Source: Sphingobacterium sp. R2 (GTDB lineage Bacteria > Bacteroidota > Bacteroidia > Sphingobacteriales > Sphingobacteriaceae). From it: a stretch of 64,000 nucleotides of DNA. The stretch is taken from the NCBI RefSeq assembly GCF_040760075.1, contig NZ_CP142884.1, forward strand, positions 620,001 through 684,000. Direction: 5' to 3'. A model generated the notes under the pieces. That model had not been told where the DNA came from and did not search any database. It worked only from the letters and a program-made list of their open reading frames with translations. Both the position numbers and the translations under genes were made by a program. Positions 1-8,549 of this stretch are shown here, in pieces. Every line of letters begins with the position of its first letter. Position 1 is the first letter of the stretch.

Positions 1-93
1 AAGTACAACCTTTTTGGGGTCAAGAAACCTAAATAAGCATTATTGAAAAGAATACATACTATTAGGGGTACACCTTTTTTATGCATTATTCTT

Positions 94-2967
94 TTAATCT
101 GTCAACACATTAACCTTCGGCATCACAAATTGTGTATTTTCTTTTTCGCCTTTTGGGGTTCCAAAGTAAAAATAGAGTGTCCGGTTAATCCTTTTATCCA
201 TTTGATTAAGCTCACCCGCGGGTCCATTCACGGCAGCATTTCCATTAATTCCCAATGCCAGTTTTATTCCAATAGGAGGAATAGCATCTAAAAAAGAAAT
301 ATCTCCAGACGGCAATTGCGGATATCCTTTAGGGCCGGAAATTCCGTAAAACTCGAACAGTCGCACAAATAAATCTTCCTGATCTGTTGCGACCAAAAAC
401 TTGCCTTGCACGGTATTGAATTGTACCCAGCTAACATCGGAGAAGTAGCCTTTAAATTCAGGAAATGCCCATGGACCAATACCGGCTTTTCCATCATTGT
501 ACATTTTTTCCCATGTATTTAGGGTAACACCGTGCATCCTATTCTTCCATACACGATAAGGGCCATTACCGAGCCATTTGGCCCCAATAATATAGTTTTC
601 AGGAAAGTTGAAGCTTACTCCGGCATAAGGCACCGTTTTTTCCATATCGTAAGCATAATCAAGTTTCAACCAGCCGTCTGGCCGCATCGTCCAACGGATA
701 AAACTTAGATTGCCATCAAACATAAACTCAACAACTTCATTTTTTCCATCTTGCCAACGTTTAGCACTTTTCAGCTCCGACTGTCCATCAATAAGCACCG
801 GGCCATTATTAAAAGCTAATTTCATGCTATAATCATTGGCCAGATCAACCAATAATCCTGTTTTTTTGGAGATAAAAGCTGTTATTCCATTTGCCTTAAG
901 GATATAATTCACACTGTCCTCTTTCGCTTCAACATCGGTAGAAGATTTTAAAGGTAGAATTTCAGCTGTAAGAACCAGATTGGATTTGATACGCCATGTC
1001 CAAGTATAAATTTCCTCCCCATGTGGGTCAATTGCCATCAATATTAGCGCATCATATTGTTTCCAATTGCTCGGTAAATTCAACTGCACGTTTCCTTTTT
1101 GAGTCGGCGCCAATACAGGGCTATTTATCTTTAGATTCAACACCGAGTCCACCCCTGCTTCTTCGGCATAGGGTTGTTTATAAGTAATCAATTTACCCAC
1201 AAACCTGCAATCTTTTAGGTCGGTAAAGTGATAACGATTTTCCACCGGAATAGTTCCATTGAAGTCGGCAGGTAATTTCTTCATCGTAATATGCACAGGT
1301 GAATAGATTTCCCGAATAGCATAGAAACTTCCCTCTTTTTCGCGATGTGGCCCAAGGATTCCATCGGGGGCATTTACGCGGTTGACATCAATCGCATTAT
1401 TGAAATCTGTACGCACAATACCTTCATCTGCAAAATCCCAAATAAATCCGCCTGCACCTAATTTGGCATTCCAGTGCAACTCCCATATATCCGCTAATCC
1501 TGCTGCGGCGCCGCCATCGTCCTGTGCATGGAGAAATTCAGTCGGCATGTAAATGTTTGGCCCTTCCAGAATTTTTTTTGTTGAATAAAAGTCTTCATAA
1601 TGGTTGCAATCGATTCCATTGATGGCGTTCCCAGGTCTATGATGTGCATGAATTACCGTTCTTGCCGAAAGATCATATTTTTTATACTCATCAACAAGTT
1701 CTTTGTTATGCCCGCCTTCATTGCCGTTGCTCCAAAGTATAATGGAAGGGTGGTTAGCATCTCGAATAACCATTTCTCGCACCAACTTTTTACCCACAAC
1801 GGTACTGTATGCTTTTTGCCAGCCAGCCAATTCATCCAAAACATATAAGCCCAATGAATCGCAATAGGCCAAAAACGATCTATCTGGCGGATAATGCGAA
1901 CAGCGTACCGCATTCATGTTCATTTCTTTGATCAGTTTAACATCATTCAGATCCAATTCTGCGTTTACAGATCGTCCAGTTTCGGGCCACCATACATGAC
2001 GATTGACACCTTTCATCTTCACTTTTACACCATTGACATAGATACCATCTCCTTCGCGAACTTCGATCGTTCTAAAACCAAAACGATCTTGAGATTGATA
2101 TCCTTTATTCTTCCCATACCATAGGGTGTACGTGACCTGATACAAGTTTGGCGTCTCCGCTGTCCACAACAACGGCTTTTCCACTTTCATTTCGATCAAT
2201 TTTACCGAATCTTTCGCCATAATCGGGAACTTCTGATTTGCGATCACGTTGCCCTTCAGATCTTTGATCTCCACCTGTAGATTTTTGGCTTTAGACAAAC
2301 TTTCTAAATGCACGTTGCTTCGAAAAGTTCCATCTGCTTTGGCGTCGATAGCTATCCAACTGATATGCTCTTGTGGTGTCGCCTCGAGGTATACAGGTCT
2401 ATAAATACCGCCTAAAATCCAATAATCTGCAAGGCGCTCCGCATTGTTAACAGATTTGTCAGAAGACATTTTTGATACAGTCGCTTCTAATATATTGGGC
2501 TTGTCAAAGCTGATCTTGTCGGTGACATCGTACTTAAACTGATAGAAAGCACCTTGGTGGATATCTCCAGCTAGCTTACCGTTGATCTTAACTTCGGTAT
2601 CGGTCATCGAACCTTCAAACACAAGGTATATTTTTTTACCTTTCCAGTTTTTTGGAACAGTAAATTGATGCCGGTACAAACCTTTCTCATCGTGAAAAAT
2701 GAAGTTCTTGCCATAAGTCACATAGTCCCGACCATAGTTATAAGCCCCAAATCCCTGTTGTTCCCAATGACTGGGAACCGCAATCTTATCCCATTTTCCA
2801 GCCTTACGTCCCCCAGTTACCCAGAAGTCCCAATTGACCGTATGAACATTGTCCGTTCCTGAGAGATAGTGTATTTGCTTCATCGTTTGTGCTGAGGCAC
2901 TATGTACTATCATAACGTATAGCAAAGCAAAGAAGACAATTCGAATTTTAAGCATCGGTTTATTCAT
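94..2967 (-). CDS. Secreted GH2-family glycosidase (beta-galactosidase-like)
   Basis: This is a retaining GH2 enzyme of about 957 residues, probably periplasmic, acting on a pectin side chain. Its N-terminus is a signal peptide ending SASAQ. It is followed by the jelly-roll sugar-binding domain (about 45-200, with WEQQGFGAYNYG), an Ig-like domain, and a TIM barrel with acid/base Glu417 in SNGNEGGHN and nucleophile Glu477 in MPTEFLH. A long C-terminal beta domain completes it. I chose the ATG at 2967; a TTG at 2979 and an ATG at 2955 are alternatives. It is clearly paralogous to the GH2 at 57967-60744, which has the same motifs and domain order. It sits alone behind a 354-base gap with a perfect 12-bp palindrome, so it may have its own promoter. 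The exact sugar (galactose, glucuronate or other) cannot be read from the sequence. Confidence 0.88.
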   Translation of the reverse strand: MNKPMLKIRIVFFALLYVMIVHSASAQTMKQIHYLSGTDNVHTVNWDFWVTGGRKAGKWDKIAVPSHWEQQGFGAYNYGRDYVTYGKNFIFHDEKGLYRHQFTVPKNWKGKKIYLVFEGSMTDTEVKINGKLAGDIHQGAFYQFKYDVTDKISFDKPNILEATVSKMSSDKSVNNAERLADYWILGGIYRPVYLEATPQEHISWIAIDAKADGTFRSNVHLESLSKAKNLQVEIKDLKGNVIANQKFPIMAKDSVKLIEMKVEKPLLWTAETPNLYQVTYTLWYGKNKGYQSQDRFGFRTIEVREGDGIYVNGVKVKMKGVNRHVWWPETGRSVNAELDLNDVKLIKEMNMNAVRCSHYPPDRSFLAYCDSLGLYVLDELAGWQKAYSTVVGKKLVREMVIRDANHPSIILWSNGNEGGHNKELVDEYKKYDLSARTVIHAHHRPGNAINGIDCNHYEDFYSTKKILEGPNIYMPTEFLHAQDDGGAAAGLADIWELHWNAKLGAGGFIWDFADEGIVRTDFNNAIDVNRVNAPDGILGPHREKEGSFYAIREIYSPVHITMKKLPADFNGTIPVENRYHFTDLKDCRFVGKLITYKQPYAEEAGVDSVLNLKINSPVLAPTQKGNVQLNLPSNWKQYDALILMAIDPHGEEIYTWTWRIKSNLVLTAEILPLKSSTDVEAKEDSVNYILKANGITAFISKKTGLLVDLANDYSMKLAFNNGPVLIDGQSELKSAKRWQDGKNEVVEFMFDGNLSFIRWTMRPDGWLKLDYAYDMEKTVPYAGVSFNFPENYIIGAKWLGNGPYRVWKNRMHGVTLNTWEKMYNDGKAGIGPWAFPEFKGYFSDVSWVQFNTVQGKFLVATDQEDLFVRLFEFYGISGPKGYPQLPSGDISFLDAIPPIGIKLALGINGNAAVNGPAGELNQMDKRINRTLYFYFGTPKGEKENTQFVMPKVNVLTD

Positions 2968-3091
2968 TTGGGTTAGCAAACTCCTAAAATAAAAAATTCA
3001 AGACGCACCAGTGTCCTGAACTTACCTGAATGGTTTCAGATCTAACCCCATACTTTTGGAACAGTACAGCACAGGATGACAAGTTCATTTG

Positions 3092-3103
3092 GTTTACGTA
3101 AAC
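3092..3103. promoter_or_regulatory. Perfect 12-bp palindrome, candidate LacI-type operator
   Basis: GTTTACGTAAAC is a perfect inverted repeat with a CG centre in the intergenic region before the GH2 gene. LacI-family repressors commonly bind such even palindromes. No LacI gene lies in the window, so the assignment is an inference. Confidence 0.35.
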
Positions 3104-3244
3104 TTGCTGTATTGAATCGGTAGTTTATCAATTTAATTGGCCTGTACGTATGTTATGATGTAGATGAGATGGGATAAATAAAGGGAAAGCCAATAGCAAA
3201 GCATGATATTTTTCATCATATATTTAGGATTAATTGGTTATTTT

Positions 3245-3277
3245 AAAGGTTTTCATTCTCCCCGTTTGAAAACCTTT
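3245..3277. terminator. Hairpin between GH43 and GH2 genes
   Basis: AAAGGTTTTC (3245-3254) pairs perfectly with GAAAACCTTT (3268-3277) around a 13-base loop. On the plus strand it is followed by six T's. On the minus strand, where the genes are, the tail is weak (CCTTTAAAAT). It may terminate or process the GH43 transcript; the orientation is ambiguous. Confidence 0.35.
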
Positions 3278-3321
3278 TTTATTAATATCGCTATAATTAA
3301 GATGACAACTGTTATTCTCAA

Positions 3322-4263
3322 CTATCTTTTCAATGCTAATAGATTGGATAAAACGGTTGGATTTACCGTAAAAGCTGTTCCATGACGAACGCCTTTAGGA
3401 AAGCTCACCAGATCCGAGACATCTTCCCAGTTGATACCATCTTTACTACGAACAGCACCATATTTATGATCGCGGTATTTATCGAAATATACATATATAT
3501 ACTCCCCTACTTGCAGCGGAGCAGGCCCCTCCGCCCAATAATCGCCTGTGATTGGTTTAGAGACAGTAGTTGGAAATCCTTTGGCTAAATTCTTTGTTGC
3601 CGTGATTCGGATGTTTTTCTCCGGCGGATTAGAGTTTTCGTTTTTCAGCACCATCATATATTCCTTATTGGCTTGTTGTATAATGGCCGCGTCGATCACA
3701 CTAAATTCGGGATCAAAAAATAACTTAGTTTTTGAAAAAGTTTTAAAATCTTTCGTCGTAACGCTATACATCCGGTGGTTTAATCCTTTTTCACTAGCAC
3801 TAGTCGGTACCTCTTTGTGGCGACCAGGAATTGTCGTGGCCCAAATGATATAATATTCTTTCGTCGCGTTGTCGTAAAAAAGTTCGGGAGCCCATGCATT
3901 TTTTGCATCTGGTTCATCTCCCATGACTGGTATTGCTTTTTGTTGGGTCCACTGCTTAAGGTCTTTGGAGGAAGAATATCCGATAATTTTGTCCCACCAA
4001 CCTGTTGTCCATACCAGATGAAAGGTCCCATCGGGCCCCTGACAAATACTGGGGTCGCGCATCAGTCTATCTTTTCCTACTGTTGGTGTTAAGAAAGGTT
4101 TTCCCTGATTCAATGGTTCCCATTTCAAACCATCCAAACTATAAGCTAGATGTAATCCATCAGTGCCATTATCTACAAAATACGAAAAAAGGTATACGGG
4201 AGATTGCGCCTTAACCAGGTAAGTTAAAAGAACGAATAGGGTAACTAGAAATTGTTTTTTCAT
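3322..4263 (-). CDS. Secreted GH43-type arabinosidase-like glycosidase
   Basis: A 313-residue five-bladed beta-propeller of the GH43 clan, probably removing arabinose or related sugars from pectin side chains. The signal peptide (MKKQFLVTLFVLL...VKAQ) gives the start at 4263, a better choice than the in-frame upstream codon at 4296. The three expected carboxylates are visible: general base Asp70 in MRDPS, Asp191 in VIDAA and general acid Glu245 in WAEGP. The length is normal for a single-domain GH43 with no carbohydrate-binding module. It lies 77 bases downstream of the GH51 gene and is probably co-transcribed with it. The subfamily and exact linkage are not evident. Inverting arabinofuranosidase is the likeliest function. 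Confidence 0.8.
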   Translation of the reverse strand: MKKQFLVTLFVLLTYLVKAQSPVYLFSYFVDNGTDGLHLAYSLDGLKWEPLNQGKPFLTPTVGKDRLMRDPSICQGPDGTFHLVWTTGWWDKIIGYSSSKDLKQWTQQKAIPVMGDEPDAKNAWAPELFYDNATKEYYIIWATTIPGRHKEVPTSASEKGLNHRMYSVTTKDFKTFSKTKLFFDPEFSVIDAAIIQQANKEYMMVLKNENSNPPEKNIRITATKNLAKGFPTTVSKPITGDYWAEGPAPLQVGEYIYVYFDKYRDHKYGAVRSKDGINWEDVSDLVSFPKGVRHGTAFTVNPTVLSNLLALKR

Positions 4264-4340
4264 TTTTGCCAAATAGAGATGAATAAAAACTAACATATAC
4301 TTTTCTGCACAACTAGCGGTTTCATAGGAGTTGAATTGGG

Positions 4341-6317
4341 CTATTTTGCACGCGATGGAATTCGAATGATGGTTAACGAATAAGGTGGCAATTGCTGGTT
4401 TTTAAGCTTTTCCACTGGCACGCTCTTTTGTTCGGGCTTCGCTGTTGTACTCTTCAACTCTCCTGTGAGCTGCGCAACAACAGCAGGCTCAGTTTCTAGG
4501 TTGAATTTAGCTAGTTCCAATTCCATGTTGACGGCAACAGGCAAAACATTGACCATTTTTATAATGATTGATTGATCTTTAGGATCCTTAACAATAGAAA
4601 ATGCCACGCGCTTCTGTACCTCAACGGCAGTATTAGAATAGCTGGCTTCCACAGGAACATATTCCGTTCCATTATTACGACCGAATAATTGCTGTACATA
4701 ATAGGATGGCGTTAAATTCACATCGGTATTGTTGAAATAAATAAGATCGGGGCGCCATTGTGTATAGCCATCTTTGGCTAACAGCGGTGCATAGGAAGCC
4801 ATCTTAACGATATCACCATTTCTTTCCAATGCAGTGAGATATGCGGCTTCGGCTAATGCCACTTCCAAGGTACTTGCACGTCCTTCGATATGAGCGGCAT
4901 ATTCGCCCAAATAAACCTGCGCTTTATTCCGATCGTATTTATCGTAGAAATCTTGATTATGAATAAACCATCCGGGTGTCTGGTAATAGTGTTCGTCCAT
5001 AATAGGTACGCTTAATTTATCGGCAATTTTCCAGCCCTCAACATAGTCGGTTCCCTCAAAAAATGGCCCCGCCGTTCCAATAACCTGTATATCGGGATAT
5101 TTTTCACGGATAGCATTGTAAATCATCGTAAAACGCTCCTCAAAAACATTCGATATTAAATCTTCGTTACCCACGCCAATATATTTGAGATGAAATGGTT
5201 CTGGATGTCCAGCTGCTGCACGTACCTTTCCCCAGGTGCTATTTTTATCCCCATTGGCCCATTCGATCAGATTGAGCACTTCCTGGATATAGTCATCCAT
5301 ATCTTCCATTGGAATACCACATTGTTGCCCGCCCAATGGATGACCGTGAGCGCCTGAATTTTGACAGGGTACCCCAGCCGCCACTACCGGGACAGCATAG
5401 GCACCTATATCTTCACAAAATTGAAAATACTCATAATATCCTAAACCAACAGTTTGGTGATATCCCCACATATTGCGTTGTGGCACACGGCTTTCTAAAG
5501 GTCCTACAGTATTGGACCAATGGTAGATATTGTCGATACCATCGCCATGTGCTAAACAGCCTCCCGGAAAACGAACAAAACGTGGATTCAAAGCTGCAAT
5601 AGCCTCGGCTAAATCTTTACGTAATCCATTTTTACGTCCTTTGAAGGTGTTTTGAGGGAATAAGGAAATCAGGTCCAAATCCAATTGTTGTCGATCTGTA
5701 AATACAAATTCCAATACGGCATCCTTACAGGTCGCATTGGCTGTCAATACCAATTGATATTTTTTCCAGTTTTTGCTGTCAACAACAAGGGATTTTTCAT
5801 CAAGGATCTTTCCATCTTGTGTACTTATCCGGATTTTTAGTTGACGCCCTTTACCCGCAGTGCCCCGTCCAAAAAATGAAAGATCATAGCGTTCGTTTTT
5901 ATGCAGAGCAATCCCATCGTAGCCTATATTTCTTAGTATACCCGCGCCTTGTAACCTCGCATAATGCTTATTATTGGGATGAATGGGATTGATACTGTCG
6001 ATATGAAATTGTCCCGATCCATCCATACTCCAAGCTGTTTTCTCGTTCCAATTTTTGTCATGCCCTTGTTTATCGCTCAATTTATATTCAAAATCTCTAT
6101 TTTGAATCAATTCCGCATAGAGACCTCCGTCTGCTGCATAATTAATATCTTCAAAAAATACACCTACCAACATATCGCTGATGGACTTGCTTTGTCCGAT
6201 CTTTGGGGTTAACTTAACATCCAAGGGTTTTAAGCCTGCAAAGCGTACATCATCGTCAACACTTCGTTCGGACCATTGCTTTTGCTTAAGCAGAGCAAGA
6301 TCATAGTGTTTAATCAA
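4341..6317 (-). CDS. GH51 alpha-L-arabinofuranosidase, catalytic part (probably frameshifted from upstream)
   Basis: A GH51 retaining arabinofuranosidase. The family N-terminal block (VGVFFEDINYAADGG) starts near residue 52, acid/base Glu385 is in GVGNEDL and nucleophile Glu442 is in MDEHYY. A beta-sandwich closes the C-terminus. Two things are odd. It has no signal peptide, unlike its neighbours, and its only possible start is a TTG overlapping the stop of the preceding reading frame (6314-6868), which does carry a signal peptide. Adding one T at the junction would give a continuous protein (...SVIKN-LIKHYDLALL...). I infer one ancestral gene, 4341-6868, broken by a 1-base deletion or a sequencing error. 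If translated separately, this part would stay in the cytoplasm. Confidence 0.85.
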   Translation of the reverse strand: MIKHYDLALLKQKQWSERSVDDDVRFAGLKPLDVKLTPKIGQSKSISDMLVGVFFEDINYAADGGLYAELIQNRDFEYKLSDKQGHDKNWNEKTAWSMDGSGQFHIDSINPIHPNNKHYARLQGAGILRNIGYDGIALHKNERYDLSFFGRGTAGKGRQLKIRISTQDGKILDEKSLVVDSKNWKKYQLVLTANATCKDAVLEFVFTDRQQLDLDLISLFPQNTFKGRKNGLRKDLAEAIAALNPRFVRFPGGCLAHGDGIDNIYHWSNTVGPLESRVPQRNMWGYHQTVGLGYYEYFQFCEDIGAYAVPVVAAGVPCQNSGAHGHPLGGQQCGIPMEDMDDYIQEVLNLIEWANGDKNSTWGKVRAAAGHPEPFHLKYIGVGNEDLISNVFEERFTMIYNAIREKYPDIQVIGTAGPFFEGTDYVEGWKIADKLSVPIMDEHYYQTPGWFIHNQDFYDKYDRNKAQVYLGEYAAHIEGRASTLEVALAEAAYLTALERNGDIVKMASYAPLLAKDGYTQWRPDLIYFNNTDVNLTPSYYVQQLFGRNNGTEYVPVEASYSNTAVEVQKRVAFSIVKDPKDQSIIIKMVNVLPVAVNMELELAKFNLETEPAVVAQLTGELKSTTAKPEQKSVPVEKLKNQQLPPYSLTIIRIPSRAK

Positions 6318-6868
6318 TTCTTAATTACAGACCATGTAACTTTCAGCTTCGTTCCACGTAAACTTTCGCCATTAATGGAAATAATCTCACGGTCCAACAA
6401 ACTGTTTTTTACAAGCGAAACCATTGATTTATCCAAATCATTTAATTCGACATAATAGTCTTGCCTGCCCCAATTAAAAAAATCAGTTGTAAAAGTATAG
6501 GCATATGGCCCATTATTTTCAGGACTTAATTGCCACGCACAAGACCACCCCCCGCCATTTCGAGGAAACAACACCGGATTTATCATCCGTTTTTCTGATC
6601 CCCAACGTCCATAATCTGATTTCACAAATGCAAGTTCTGTTCCAATAGCGTTCCATTGTTTTCCGTCCAAACTCCAGGCATATAATAACCCTTCTCTACC
6701 AGCATTCTTATGTTTTGCATAAGCAAAGAGATAGGCTGAATCCGGTTCAGAAATCGTGCTGCTATAGGCATATGCGGGTGTACTGAAAATCCAAAACAGA
6801 CAAAAAAAACAAATTGCTTTTGCAAGAAAAAAAGAGCAGGCTCTTAATGTGAAAATAGCTCGTTCCAT
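6314..6868 (-). CDS. N-terminal GH43-like segment of the split GH51 protein
   Basis: 184 residues with an N-terminal signal-type hydrophobic stretch ending TPAYA. A partial beta-propeller-like region follows, with GH43-style blades (LLYAWSLDGKQWN, RMINPVLFPRNGG). It is too short to be a complete five-bladed propeller (about 290 residues), and the catalytic triad is not present. It ends at a TGA whose position overlaps the beginning of the GH51 frame by four bases, in the minus-1 register. The most economical reading is that it is the exported N-terminal accessory domain of a GH43-like/GH51 fusion, cut off by a frameshift. A coupled two-gene arrangement is possible, but the catalytic half would then lack export. 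A 27-bp palindrome lies 24-50 bases upstream of its ATG. Confidence 0.7.
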   Translation of the reverse strand: MERAIFTLRACSFFLAKAICFFCLFWIFSTPAYAYSSTISEPDSAYLFAYAKHKNAGREGLLYAWSLDGKQWNAIGTELAFVKSDYGRWGSEKRMINPVLFPRNGGGWSCAWQLSPENNGPYAYTFTTDFFNWGRQDYYVELNDLDKSMVSLVKNSLLDREIISINGESLRGTKLKVTWSVIKN

Positions 6869-6891
6869 TGGTTATAATTAATCAGAAATAA

Positions 6892-6918
6892 TTATAAATG
6901 TAAATATTACATTTATAA
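6892..6918. promoter_or_regulatory. 27-bp inverted repeat upstream of the arabinofuranosidase
   Basis: TTATAAATGTAA (6892-6903) and TTACATTTATAA (6907-6918) are perfect 12-base arms around a 3-base centre. The repeat is in the 136-base gap between the CE12 gene and the arabinofuranosidase start. It lacks a GC stem and a T tract, so a protein-binding operator is likelier than a terminator. The core TGTAA-ATA-TTACA is the most conspicuous symmetric element of the left arm of the window. Confidence 0.45.
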
Positions 6919-7004
6919 AAAACAAGCTTCATATTCAAAATAATGAAGAGTCATCGATATGTTATGATCCCATTCAATTCTCGCTAAAGAAGATCAGTAC
7001 AAAA

Positions 7005-8309
7005 CTAATTGCCATCCGGCTTTAAAACACTATTGATCAAACTTGGAGGCCAATACCAAGTCTTAAAATCATCGGGGTGGTATGGATCAAACCCGTTAAA
7101 ATCTACCATATTACCGGAAATAACAAGCTTATTTTCTTTAATTCCCATTAATACCATTTTTGCAATCTCATAAGCACCATACGGGTTAAAATGGGTATTA
7201 TCAGCCAATGCATTTTCCTGATTTGGGAAAGTAGAAGCGGGATAGTGAACAAATGCTTTCTTGGAACCTTCAACGCCCAATGCTTCATAAAATATACTGG
7301 TCTTGTTATTAAGGTCGATCAAAGGGACTTGAAGTTCTGCCGCAACTTTACGTGCAGCATCTGGAAAGTCTCCTAAAGTATGAACTAAATTTCCCTGTTG
7401 ATCAAATAAACGTCGTGCTGTCGAAGTGAGAATAACGGGAATACCACCCTTTGCTCTAAATTCATTGACAAAATAACGCAATCGTTCACTGTAACCTTTA
7501 TATGCTCCAGCAGCTTCTCCCTTTTGCTTTTGATCATTGTGCCCAAATTCGATAAATAGATAATCTCCATTTTTGGCTACAGATAAAATTTTATCCAATC
7601 TTCTTGAGGATAAAAACGAACTTAATGCTAACCCAGATTCGGCATGATTAGCAATAGCAACGCCTGCATCAAAAAAGCGGGGAATCATCTGTCCCCAAGA
7701 AGCCCATGGCTCATCTTCTTGATTCACGACCGTAGAATTTCCTGCTAAAAAGACCGTTGTGACATTGCTCATCGCTTCAATGCGAATAGCCGAAATACAA
7801 TTCGTTTGCTGAAACTCCAAAGTTAACTTATCATCCCAGTCTAACTTTTGCTGCTCCCGGGGCTTCTTCAATTCCACCCTTCCGCCTGATGAAATCTTGG
7901 GATCTTTAAGATGTACGATGAACGTTTTCTGTACGCATTTATTTGGCACTACTTCCTGATTTTCTATTTGTAACCGACGCGATTCTGACCGCACCGTGCT
8001 CTGGTAGGGTTTATCGCTTAAGCCATCGTAACTAATCGTAATTTTGTAATTCCCTTCAGGAACTTTCACAGAAAAGTAGAATGGTTTATCGCTAAAAAGA
8101 TGTTTACTCTTTCGATCGATTCTTACATTTTTTTCTGTAAAAAACTCAAAGCCATACCCTTTGGCCTCCGTATACGGGAGGGCTTGCTTCAGCGCAATTA
8201 CAGCCCGCTGTTTTTTAGTATCACCAAAGCTAAATTCCTTCACAATATGTTCGGCGAACAATACCTGACAGAACAGCACAAAAAAAACAACCGTTGCAAC
8301 TTTCTTCAT
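7005..8309 (-). CDS. Rhamnogalacturonan acetylesterase (CE12, SGNH hydrolase)
   Basis: A 434-residue secreted esterase that would remove acetyl groups from galacturonate in rhamnogalacturonan I. The signal peptide (VVFFVLFCQVLFA) is followed by a beta-sandwich domain (about 25-180) typical of Bacteroidota CE12 proteins. The SGNH domain follows: block I LAGNSTV with Ser192, block III GHND, and block V DNTHF with Asp370 and His373. The GNST form of block I, rather than GDSL, is characteristic of the rhamnogalacturonan acetylesterase family. It is the first gene after the rhamnose operon. A 240-base gap with an imperfect hairpin separates them, so it may start a new transcript covering the arabinosidases to its left. 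Acetylation would block backbone-cleaving enzymes, so it belongs early in the pathway. Confidence 0.87.
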   Translation of the reverse strand: MKKVATVVFFVLFCQVLFAEHIVKEFSFGDTKKQRAVIALKQALPYTEAKGYGFEFFTEKNVRIDRKSKHLFSDKPFYFSVKVPEGNYKITISYDGLSDKPYQSTVRSESRRLQIENQEVVPNKCVQKTFIVHLKDPKISSGGRVELKKPREQQKLDWDDKLTLEFQQTNCISAIRIEAMSNVTTVFLAGNSTVVNQEDEPWASWGQMIPRFFDAGVAIANHAESGLALSSFLSSRRLDKILSVAKNGDYLFIEFGHNDQKQKGEAAGAYKGYSERLRYFVNEFRAKGGIPVILTSTARRLFDQQGNLVHTLGDFPDAARKVAAELQVPLIDLNNKTSIFYEALGVEGSKKAFVHYPASTFPNQENALADNTHFNPYGAYEIAKMVLMGIKENKLVISGNMVDFNGFDPYHPDDFKTWYWPPSLINSVLKPDGN

Positions 8310-8549
8310 CTTTAAATTTTATAATTTGGAATCTCAAATTTAATTTCCCCAGTTCTTCCTGCTCGCCATCTGTTCAGGACTTTACTCCCCGTTTGGAATC
8401 CCCTTTTAATATTGTTAAAGTGGCGAGAAACTCTTACTGGTTATTTGTTCATACGCTAGAAAATAAAAAGTAGGCCAGACAACAAAGTGCCTGACCTTTC
8501 ACGATAACCAATAAAAAAAAACTAGATTCTTATTTGCACAAACTACCTT
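8310..8549. promoter_or_regulatory. Gap between rhamnulokinase and CE12 genes, with weak terminator-like hairpin
   Basis: 240 bases without a gene. At 8473-8496 an imperfect stem (GGCCAGAC/GCCTGACC, two mismatches) is followed on the minus strand by a T-rich stretch (TACTTTTTATTTT). It may end the rhamnose operon. CTCCCCGTTTG at 8385-8395 also occurs at 3258-3268. The rest probably carries the CE12 promoter, but I could not assign -33/-7 boxes. Confidence 0.3.

Larger units (their letters stand above)
2968..3321. promoter_or_regulatory. Regulatory gap upstream of the GH2 gene, with palindrome and hairpin
   Basis: This 354-base gap lies between the end of the GH43 gene and the start of the GH2 gene. 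It contains the perfect 12-bp palindrome GTTTACGTAAAC at 3092-3103, about 125 bases before the GH2 start. A central CG of this kind is typical of LacI-family operators, so an operator is a reasonable inference. It also holds a hairpin at 3245-3277 and a 28-codon leader-like reading frame at 3133-3219 on the minus strand. I could not find a convincing Bacteroidota TTTG/TAnnTTTG promoter pair. Confidence 0.4.

Noticed and set aside
1..93. Possible terminator after the left-end GH2
   Set aside because: Only imperfect repeats (GTACAACCTTTTT and GTACACCTTTTTT) are seen; no stem of useful length forms before the window edge.
3203..3385. Plus-strand frame followed or overlapped by a T-tailed hairpin
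   Set aside because: The frame runs into the antisense of the GH43 gene and has no family features; the hairpin is more simply a bidirectional element.
6314..6317. Programmed ribosomal frameshift at the GH51 junction
   Set aside because: The context AAGAATTGATT has no slippery heptamer, and no downstream pseudoknot is evident; mutation or sequencing error is simpler.
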